DNA of 64,000 nucleotides from Diospyros lotus. Lineage: Eukaryota; Streptophyta; Magnoliopsida; Ericales; Ebenaceae. Shown in pieces: positions 55,640 through 64,000 of this stretch; positions within the stretch are counted from its first letter, which is position 1, and each line of letters starts with the position of its first letter. The DNA is taken from positions 34,670,328 through 34,734,327 of the forward strand of contig NC_068340.1 of NCBI RefSeq assembly GCF_014633365.1, read 5' to 3'. A program made the position numbers and the translations under genes. Under the pieces are notes generated by a model. It saw only the letters and a list, made by a program, of their open reading frames with translations. It searched no databases and was not told where the DNA came from.

Positions 55640-57554
55640 TCAAGCTGGAGTATAGATATCATATGCACAAAGTTTGTTACAAATGTATTCCACTCGATGA
55701 CCCTTTAGAGACTTGGTGAAGATATTTGCAAGTTGATCATTGGAGTTAACAAACTCTGTAATAATAACACCTTCAACCAGCTTTTCTTTAATAAAGTGAC
55801 AGTCGATTTCAATTTGCTTAATCCGCTCATGGAACACTAGATCATAAGCAATGTGTAAGGCAGCCTGATTATCACAAATAAGTTTCATAGGAGACACTCC
55901 ACAAAATTTGAGTTCCTGCAGGAGTTGTTTAAGCTAGATGAGCTCAGAAGTTGCATTAGCCATAGCCCGATACTTTGCCTCTGCACTAGATTTAGCTACT
56001 ACATTCTGTTTTTTACTTTTCCAAGAAACCAAATTTCCTTCCATAAGAACACAATACCCAAAGGTTGACCGACAATCAATAGGAGATCCTGCCCAATATG
56101 CATCTGCATAACAACAAATATCTCTGTGTCCTTTATCCTCATAGAGTAACCCTTTACCTGGTGCTCTTTTGATATATCTCAGAATCTGAATAACATCCCA
56201 GTGAGAATCACATGGAGAACTAAAAAACTGACTAACTATACTCACAACAAAAGCAATGTCGGGACGAGTGATTGTGAGATAGTTCAACTTGCCTACCAGT
56301 CTCCTATAACTACTAGGGTATGAATAAAGCTCCCCCGTCCTGGGACGAGTCAAACATTCGGATCCATTGGGGTGTCAATTGGTTTACAGTTCACCATACT
56401 AGTTTCTTCTAGGATGTCAAGGGCATATTTCCTCTAAGAAATTGAGATACCACCTCCTGACTGAGCAACTTCAATACCTAAGAAATACCGAAGTCGACCT
56501 AGGTCTTTGGTCTAAAAGTGTTGATGTAGATGTTCCTTCAGCTTCTGTATTCCAACCTGATCACTCCCTGTGATAACAATATCATCTACATAAACAACAA
56601 GGTAGATACATAAGGAAGAAGAATGACGATAGAAAATCGAATAATCAGCTTCACTTCGAGTGAGACCAAAGTCTTAAATCACAGTGCTGAACCTGTTAAA
56701 CCATGCCCGTGGAGATTGTTTCAGACCATAGAGAGACTTCTTGAGTTTGCAAACTACATTAGATTCCCCCTGAGCAACAAAACCAGGTGGTTTCTCTATA
56801 TAGACCTCTTCTTGCAAATCACTATTAAGAAAGACATTTTTAACATTGAGCTGATAGAGTGGCTAATGACACGTGGCAGCCAGAGAGAGAAAGAGGCAAA
56901 CATAGGCCATTTTTGCAATAGGAGAGAAGGTATCACTATATCCAACCCATAGATTTATGTAAGTCCTTTGGGAACCAAGCAGGCCTTAAGAAGTTCCACC
57001 TGGCCATCATGACCCACTTTTGGAGTGAATACCCACCGGCAACCAACGAGAGTCTTTCCTGGTGGTAAAGGCACCAAATCCCAAGTACCATTCGAATGTA
57101 AGACATCAATCTCATCCAACATAGCCTGACGCCAACCAGGACGGGATAGAGCTTCACCTGTGGTTTTAAGAATAGAAACAAAGGAAATACTCAAAACAAA
57201 GGCACTATAAGAAGGGGACAAACGGTCATAGCATAAAAAGTTATAAATAGGATGGGGATTACGAGTAGACATTGTACCTTTGCGAAGAGCAACGGGGAGA
57301 CTTTCGGCCTTAGGATCCAAAGCATGAGGGACCATAGACGGAGAGAGTGAGTCAAGAGAGTCCTAGGCTGGAGGAATAGCAGGATGAGGATGACGGTGAT
57401 ATGTAAGAAGTGGAGGAGCCGTGGAAGGTGAACCGAAAAATGGAAGGCTAGGCGCCATAGAGGAGACAAACAGACCTAATGAGGACAGCGGAAGAAAAGA
57501 AAAAGGAATGGGCAAAACCTGGTGAAGACTTTGTGAATCAGGTTGAGCAACCAA
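55640..57554 (-). pseudogene. Second copia: reverse transcriptase and RNase H
   Basis: Minus strand. The reverse transcriptase start lies at 57335-56955 (GWRQAMLDEIDVLHSNGTWD, LPPGKTLVGCRWVF). The YVDD box is intact at about 56573-56610 (VYVDDIVITG). RNase H spans 56353-55640 (YLTITRPDIAFVVSIVSQFF, SSAEAKYRAMANATSELI, KLICDNQAALHIAYDLVFHE). In-frame stops at about 55937 and 56370-56500 break the frame. Confidence 0.85.
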
Positions 57555-57566
57555 AAGGAAAGACTG

Positions 57567-58759
57567 TTATTCAAAGAATGTGACATCAACAGACAAAAGA
57601 TAGCGGTTCAGCTCAAGAGAGTAACACTTATAGCTTTTCTGCAACCGAGAATAGCCGAGAAAGATACCCTCGAGAGATTTTACAGCAAGCTTATCTTGTC
57701 CAGGTGAAAAAGAATGCACAAAACAGATACAGCCAAAAATACGAAGAGGAACAGAATAAAGCGGCTGTGTAGGGAACAAAAGGGAATGAGGGATTTGGTC
57801 CTGTAACGCTGAAGATGACTTGCGATCGATTAGATAACATGCAGTTAGAACAGCATCTCCCCAAAATTTGGTGGGAAGATTGGCATGTAAAAGGAGTGTC
57901 CGGGCAGTCTCAATAAGATATCGATTCTTATGCTCAGCAACACTATTTTGTTGAGGTGTGTAAGGACAAGAGGATTGATGTAGGATGCCATTAGCAGTCA
58001 TAAAAGTAGTAAATTGAGAAGAAAAATACTCAGAGGCATTAACTACGTAAGGCACGTATAGAAATTCCAAATTGTGTTTTTATTTTAGCAGTAAATGTCT
58101 AAAAGATAGAAAACAACTCGGACCAACTCTTCATAAGAAACAATTAAGTGCAACGAGAAAAGTCATCAATGAAAGTAACGAAATATGAAAGACCAAGAGT
58201 AGAATTGACACAACTAGGCCCCCATACTTCCGAGTGTACAAGGGAAAAGGGAGCCTCAACCCTATTATGGATTCGATGAGAAAAAGAATTACAAGCGTGT
58301 TTACCACGCTAACATGACTCACAATTAAACATGGACAATGACGACAAACTATGAACTAATTTCTTCAGTTTGGAGATGCTGGGATGACTAAGACGATAGT
58401 GGAGAAGATCTGGGGAAGCGGCACTGGTGCAAGCTACTGGTGAACTAGGCACAACAAGATGATAGTGACCCATGTGACTCATGCTTGATGCCAATCGTCC
58501 GCCCCGTACCTTGGTCCTGAACACAAACAGAGGTAGGAGTAAAGATAACAGAACAATTAAGGGTTTTGGTGAGTTGGCTAATTGAAATCAAATTAAAAGG
58601 ACTATCAAGAGCATATAAAATAGAATTTAACGAGAAAGACGAGGCGAGTGTGATTTGGTCAATTCCTTTAACTATAGTTTTGGTTCCATTAGCCAGGGTA
58701 ACAGTAGGCAAGGTATCATAATAGGTAAGTGAGGAGAAAAGAAGTTCATTACCACACAT
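57567..58759 (-). pseudogene. Second copia: protease/pre-integrase and integrase
   Basis: Minus strand. 58759-58445 reads ANGTKTIVKGIDQITL and LNSILYALDSPFNLISISQL (protease to pre-integrase). 58524-58309 holds LLHYRLSHPSISKL and the FNCESC zinc pair. 58070-57567 holds the integrase core end (SEYFSSQFTTFMTANGILHQ, CPYTPQQNSVAEHKNRYLIE, FWGDAVLTACYLIDRK, GIFLGYSRLQKSYKCY). Frames are shifted relative to each other. Confidence 0.85.
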
Positions 58760-58861
58760 ATGGTCAGTGGCGCCAGAATCTATAATCCAAGGACTAATAG
58801 ATGAGCCTTGAGCAACACAAGCAACGGGATTACCAAGATGAGACTGCTGGGTGGCCTGGAA

Positions 58862-59834
58862 CTACAGGAAGGCATCATACTCAACTGCAGACATAGGTAC
58901 CAATTGCAAACCTGTTGGAAATTGAGCAGGACTAGGATTGCTCTGAAATACATGAGCTACCCTGGTAGATGATACAGGCGGAGCAGCTGGCCGACCATGT
59001 TTCTTCCAGCATTTGTCCTCAAGATGACCCAGTTTCTTACAAAAGGTACACTGTGGACGTAAGCGATTATTATTGCGTCCTCTATTGCCTCCTACAGCGG
59101 AAGCCTGAGACACAAGAGCTGAAGATTCGGCTAGAGGAACAACATGAGAAAAAGAGGACATACCATGTGCATCTGTCATATTCAACAACCTTTTTAAAGA
59201 GTCTTTCATGGTAGGGCTAGCAGAGTTGGTCAAGATTTGATGCCTGATGGCATCAAAACTTCAGTTTCAAATCGAAGAGAACAATAACCATAAAAAACTT
59301 ATCTCGTTGAGCAATCTATTCTATGTGGGTCGTAGTGAGAGGAAGAAAAGCATCAAATTCTTGCATGAGAGACTGAACCTACCCTAGATAAGATTCCATG
59401 GACGACTCCTGCTTGAGATTCTTGATATTAAAAACTACAGTGTACAAACGTTGGATGTTGTTTGTATAACACTCTTCAGCTTCCTTCCACACATCAACAC
59501 AAGCTTCAAAGGGACAAAAGAGCTGCATGATGGAAGGATCAATAGATTGCCATAGGAGGCTACATAATTGGGCATCAACTTGTTCCCATCTAGCCTGATT
59601 CGCTTCTGGCACACTTTCAGCCTTTGTGGTAAGATGATCCGCTTGGCCTTGCCCTTTGAATCACATTTTGACAAAGGCTGTCCATGAGAGATAATTGGCC
59701 GACCCTATCAACTTGATAGTGGTAATATTGGTTGTTCCAAGATTGAAGACAATAAAGGATTGAGAGGCAGCAAGGGTAACAGGTGCTGGAGCCGGAATAG
59801 CATCAGCAGAAACGACGTCACTGAAATCAGACAT
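58862..59834 (-). pseudogene. Second copia: gag with zinc knuckle
   Basis: Minus strand. An ATG at 59834 opens MSDFSDVVSADAIPAPAPVT. A stop near 59660 and a frame break near 59380 interrupt it. 59612-59379 reads WEQVDAQLCSLLWQSIDPSI and WKEAEECYTNNIQRLYTVVF, and 59233-58862 holds the zinc knuckle CTFCKKLGHLEDKCWKKHG. Confidence 0.8.
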
Positions 59835-60177
59835 GGCGAGGGTTTCAACACCGGAAGTGGCTTGAGGGGTTGTCGGTGATCAGATCTGGAGAAGCTAGAA
59901 AATATTGGCTGGCGGACGAGCTGTCACGCACTGACGCGTGGAGACGAAGGCGACAAGTGGCGGCGGCGTGTGGGGGTGCGTGGGTGGTTCGACGGTGGCG
60001 AGTTTTCGAGGGTCATGCGATCTAGTGGCAGCGAACCCGATGGTGGTGGCGGTGTTATCCAATGGTGGCCGGATAGTGGGGTTCTAGTATTGGGCAATGA
60101 CAGTTTGGGTTTGACGATCACTGGAAAAAGATACACATCAACGACTGGGGTTTTTCTCACTGATAGCTCTGATACCA

Positions 60178-60336
60178 TGTGAGAAAATAATTATGAGAGA
60201 AAAACTTAAGAGATTTTCCTTTCTTAACTTGTTATTTATAATAGGCATAACGGACCTTAAACACCTATGAGTTTATCCTAATTACAAAATAAAATACAAA
60301 CATATAATAATCACAATTATATTAATGATTCTAACA
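60178..60336 (-). repeat. 5' LTR of the second copia
   Basis: 159 bp, TG...CA, next to the primer-site complement at 60166-60177. Confidence 0.9.
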
Positions 60337-60900
60337 AAACTTATGGAAGCGGTGGACATGATAAGAGAAAATAATATTATGTACCTCCAAGAGACATGAT
60401 GGGTTGAAAAGAGAGCTAAAATGTTGAGAGAATCTGAATTTAAACTTTGGTGTTAAGGGAAGGTTAGGGCAACTGAATGGAGTATGTATTGTTATGGGAA
60501 AGGTTTAAAGGATGAGGCAATGGATGTGAAGAGAATAGGGCATGGGATTATTACAGCTAAAGTTGTATTGGGGAACAAACCATGAATACTATAAAAAGCA
60601 CATATGCACCACAAGTTGGGTTAAGAAAGGCAATAAAGTCAAAATTTTATAAGTTTTGAGGGGTTGATGAAGGAAATACCTAGAGGAAAGACAATCATTA
60701 TAGGAGGTGACTTAAATGGTCATTTGAGTGGAGAAAGGAATTATAGAGATGTATGTGGAGGTTATGGATTTGGAGAAAGAAATAGTGAGGGCAAAGCTAT
60801 TTTGGATTTTGTTACGGCATATAAGTTTATTATAACCAACACTAGGTTTAAGAAATGGAATAAACACCTTAGCTAAACTCGTGATATGGAGGGACACTTA

Positions 60901-63605
60901 AGAATCTAGAAGTTTTTAAGTTAAAACAAATTGAAAATTTAATATATGGAATGAAAATTTAGTGAATGTATAAGTGTGCATGATATTAGGATAAAACTTG
61001 GACACATCCTAAGAAAAGATAAGTGGATGTTTACTTGTGAAAAATGTTTTCTAATTTTCTATCTTCAATTTTTCTATAAAATCTCTAGTTTTCATTTTCC
61101 ATGGAAAATTTGAATAACACATTCAAATGTCAGAAATGCATCCTAGTCTAGAAAATCGGAACATGTGTTAGAGAGAGAGAGAGAGGGTTTTCTATAACTT
61201 GTGTTATACAAGGAGATGGAGATGATAGGGGACAAATTTTTTTAGGAGTTTTCCAAGTTCAGTTCAATTTTAGAGAACAACATTTATCAAATCTTTATTT
61301 ACTATTTTGAAAACTTTTATATTTGAACAAGTCTTTTAATTTTATATTTTCATTGAGTACTTTTCTAGAAAATTGGAGTCATTTTTCACAACTAAACTGA
61401 AAGAATGCGCTAACACTTCGCAAAATATATGCAAGAACATAAGCCGGTTTTCAAAACTTTTCAAAAACAAAAACAAAATGCAGTGGAAACGGATCGGTTC
61501 TTGCAGGACACAAATGAATACAGCTATATACATATACAAAAATCATCAACATGAAATAAAAACGGCAGGTAACGATTACCTCCAAGAAGATGTTGCTAGT
61601 TGTTGTTGCACCTCAAGCCCGAACCATTCAGCTATCCTTCAAGCTCCTGCTAACGTTTCACGAGCTGCTTCCGAATCGCCATCCATAATCCACCATCAAC
61701 TGCTCTGAATTTGCAACTTGGCCGACCAAGCCACCCCCACAAGTGTAGGGGACTAAGTCAGTCCACCCTTATGCAGCCATCAGAGCCCTTTACCAGACCT
61801 TAGTGCTACCTAGTCTCAAGCAAAGGTGATGCAAAGCTCTCGGTTGGCTCTCAACAAAGGATGTGACCGTCTCACGGTCAAATGGGATTGAAGGGAAGAA
61901 GATGATGGGAGCAAGAGAAGGGAGAAACAGGCAGAGCACGGGAAAGAAAAAGAACAGTGAAGCAGCAAGTAATTGGGAAGCTATTTCACTCCCTCGCCAA
62001 AACAGTCGAATGACCACGAGAAACCCTTTCTCTTTTCTTCTTCTATCAATTGATCGTCTCCCTCTCTCTCGTCTTTAATACGTCTGAGATGCATTTATTA
62101 AAGGCAACAAAGCATTAAATGCTCTGTCGTCGAAAGCAACAAAAGAATGGCATGTGGGAGAAATCCCACCCAAGAAACGGTCGATAGTTATAGGAATCGG
62201 TCGATCGTTTTTGGCCCACTTGAGCAAAATGGTCGACTATCCAAAACAAACGGTCGGCTCCTTTTTTGCCTTCCATTGTAACTTTTGACTAATTACATCA
62301 AGAACCGCTATTAACTTTTAATAGCCCTTTCACTAACTTTTGATGGAACCAGAACTCCTGTTAACTCTTAATGACATGCTTATTAACTCTTAACGATATC
62401 CATTAACTCTTAATGGTCTCCAACTGTTAACTCTTAACAGTTCTTTGATCCCTTTGTCAACTCCTTAACAAAGTCCATCATTATTAACTCCTTAATGATG
62501 ATTGAGAACACATTGACAGCTATGCATCACTAGTCCAATGCTATGCCTAGCTTTGGGTGTGACCTTCTAAGTTCACTACTGAATAGTAATCAAGAAATGT
62601 CAAACCCTTTGACACTTGTCAAACACTTTGACCTATTATGAGAATTTCTTCATCTTCTCATAGCACCCCAAAAGGTACTAAGTGACAACTAGTATTATGT
62701 CAGGACGATCTTATCAGTAATGAAGTCAGTACATCATGTAAACCTATTGAACTTTCAATTTCCGTGCACTATAATCCTTCCACTGGCTAACATTCCGATC
62801 AAATGAGAGTTATGGATTGATCAAACTCATAGAACTCGGTAACTATGCCAAGATCTAGTTTGCAATGATTGAGATGACACATCGGAACTCCTTTCGACAT
62901 CGAAAACTCCTTTTCGATGGTGCATACCTTGGCCAAGGATTTCCAATCACCAACCAAAATATGATTGCATAGGATGTTCATCTCACATCGAAAGTCAATG
63001 GATCCCATTAGCAATCACTTGCCTCTATATACTACTGCATAGTGACCACACAGAGAGCATTCCCATCTCTCACACCAGATGGTTCTATTCAACGACAAAT
63101 CTCCAACACCAGCATAGAAGACAATTGTGTTGCTTCCGCTCTGAAGACTAGTTACACAATCAAAAAGCAGTAACAGATCATTAATCCTCTCAGTCATGTG
63201 ATCTGTTACATACGTCACATTTAGTAGATGTTCAACCAACACCTACTCACATGTCTACTATTTGCATCTCATACAATATGGCATGTAACTCACCATTCTT
63301 TTTCATTAGCATCTCATACTAATCAAAAGTAGTAGCCCATGTGCTAGTTCATAATCGATTAATCATATTCCCCTTTTGAGAAACCTAAGGACTAGGAATA
63401 CCTTTAAGAAATCCCAAACTGAAGATTTTCGTCATATATTCTTAACATCTTAAGAATAAGATCTTTACTAGAAGATCCAAGGACTCATTCATATACAATT
63501 GGGGATGTATGAATGAAGATATAACCATTTTAATGATAAGCACGGTTGTCATTAACCTACTAGATGTCATATAAATCTAACATTAAAACACTAACACTAA
63601 CACAA
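60901..63605. other. Unidentified insertion inside the RTE LINE
   Basis: It separates the endonuclease part of the RTE from its reverse transcriptase end. No coding domain is recognised. From about 61340 the wording (ttttcaaaacttttcaaaaac, gtggaaacggatcggttct, cacaagtgtaggggactaag, and a run of ttaactcttaacg phrases at 62340-62470) has the feel of a long plant LTR or other non-autonomous retroelement, but I could not find paired ends or a target duplication. A (GA)n run lies at about 61172-61186. No DCL2 exon is visible. Confidence 0.4.
62330..62500. repeat. Cluster of short ttaactcttaa(c/t)g repeats
   Basis: At least seven phrases of the form ttaactctta or ttaactcctta with a mirrored ttaacg/taatg continuation lie between about 62300 and 62490. 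Spacing is irregular, so this is a degenerate array. Confidence 0.55.
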
Positions 63606-64000
63606 ACAACCCTTAGATATCTTGGATAAATTATCCAAAAAGATGGGGAGACTAACATGGATGTTTCTCATAGAACTAAGGCAAAATGGTTAACATGGAA
63701 AACGTGTATATGATGTTTATATTATAGTAAGACTATGTTAAATGTGAAAAGAAAATTTTAAAAGACGACTATAAGACCAATTTTGTTGTATAGCGCTGAA
63801 TGTTGGGCTGTGATATAATAACATATCTAGAGTATGAATGTAAGGGAGATGAAGATTTTACCATGGGTTTGTGGCTATACAAGAAAAAATAAAATGAGAA
63901 ATGAAGTCATTCGTAATAAGGGATAGAGTGACTTCTATTGCAGATGCAGATAAGATGCCCAAGATAGGATTAAGGTGGTTTGATCATGAGTATAGAAGAC
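63606..64000 (+). pseudogene. RTE-clade LINE, end of reverse transcriptase (runs off window)
   Basis: Plus strand reading in broken frames: YLG-IIQKDGE, SRTKAKWL, RPILLYSAECWAV, RNEVIRNK, the usual final third of plant RTE reverse transcriptase. It overlaps in content with the fragment at 12253-12603 (both contain the RNEVIRNK region). Stops are present. The 3' end lies beyond 64000. Confidence 0.75.

Larger units (their letters stand above)
55475..60336 (-). mobile_element. Second Ty1/copia retrotransposon, TSD aaact
   Basis: 4,862 bp. Short LTRs of 157 bp (55475-55631) and 159 bp (60178-60336), TGTGAGAAAATAATT...TTCTAACA, with a perfect aaact duplication (55470-55474, 60337-60341). The primer site complement gctctgatacca abuts the right LTR and the purine tract complement cttccccctcaagctgg the left. 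Copia order gag, protease, integrase, reverse transcriptase, RNase H is complete but with several stops and frameshifts. It is inserted in an RTE element. Confidence 0.92.
55380..60900 (+). pseudogene. RTE-clade LINE, endonuclease part, split by a copia
   Basis: The plus strand before and after the copia element (breakpoint aaact) reads as an RTE endonuclease: NIGTFTR before, then VDMIRENNIMYLQET, EFKLW and, at 60664-60876, GKTIIIGGDLNGHLSGERN and GGYGFGERNSEGKAILDFVT. Stops and frameshifts are frequent. The endonuclease part breaks off near 60900 and the reverse transcriptase end appears only from about 63610. It lies in DCL2 intron 20 and is of the same family as the fragment at 12253-12603. 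Confidence 0.75.

Noticed and set aside
1..64000. tRNA or rRNA genes, organelle DNA insertions, endogenous pararetrovirus
   Set aside because: None was recognised on either strand. The reverse-transcriptase regions all fit copia, L1 or RTE types.

Overview
This window comes from a eudicot plant nuclear genome, probably a woody or otherwise repeat-rich species. The DNA is AT-rich, genes have many introns with plant-type GT/AG borders, and there are plant Ty1/copia, Ty3/gypsy, L1, RTE, MULE, hAT, Harbinger-like MITE, TRIM and SINE copies. The species cannot be named from the sequence.

Layout. (1) 1-2.0 kb: first coding exon of an R2R3-MYB gene on the minus strand; the rest of the gene lies off the left edge. 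(2) 2-6.7 kb: AT-rich intergenic DNA with one solo LTR and a complete non-autonomous MULE (9-bp target duplication). (3) about 6.8-20.4 kb: a decayed tandem copy of DICER-LIKE 2 (copy A). It has lost exons 7-8 and 13-17, carries stops, frameshifts and a damaged P-loop, and has been hit by an RTE fragment (inside exon 9), a Harbinger-like MITE, and a gypsy element that itself contains a hAT remnant. Its exons 11-12 are present twice head-to-head around a foldback spacer, giving a long DCL2-derived inverted repeat. (4) about 20.87 kb to beyond the right edge: the DCL2 gene itself (copy B), plus strand. I could join 20 coding exons into one uninterrupted 1,193-codon frame (helicase, DUF283, PAZ, RNase IIIa, start of RNase IIIb). 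The last about 195 residues (rest of RNase IIIb and the dsRBD) are not in the window.

The DCL2 introns are full of transposons. Intron 17 is 16.3 kb and holds a three-level nest: a minus-strand copia (TSD tgttg) interrupted in gag by a plus-strand gag-only gypsy element (TSD gatct/gatca), interrupted in its own gag by a full-length minus-strand L1 (19-bp TSD) whose two reading frames are both open and overlap by ATGA. Intron 20 contains an RTE-clade LINE split by a second copia (TSD aaact) and by an unidentified about 2.6 kb segment. Smaller insertions (solo LTRs, TRIMs, a SINE, an L1 tail) sit in introns 6, 10, 17 and 19.

How the parts may work together. DCL2 makes 22-nt siRNAs from double-stranded RNA in antiviral and transgene silencing. 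A transcribed copy A would fold its DCL2 exon 11-12 arms into dsRNA, a plausible substrate for DCL2 or DCL4 and a possible source of siRNAs against the intact gene next door. That loop is inference; the inverted repeat, the tandem copy and the intact exon chain are read directly. All coordinates and identity statements come from reading by eye; no alignment or database search was run.
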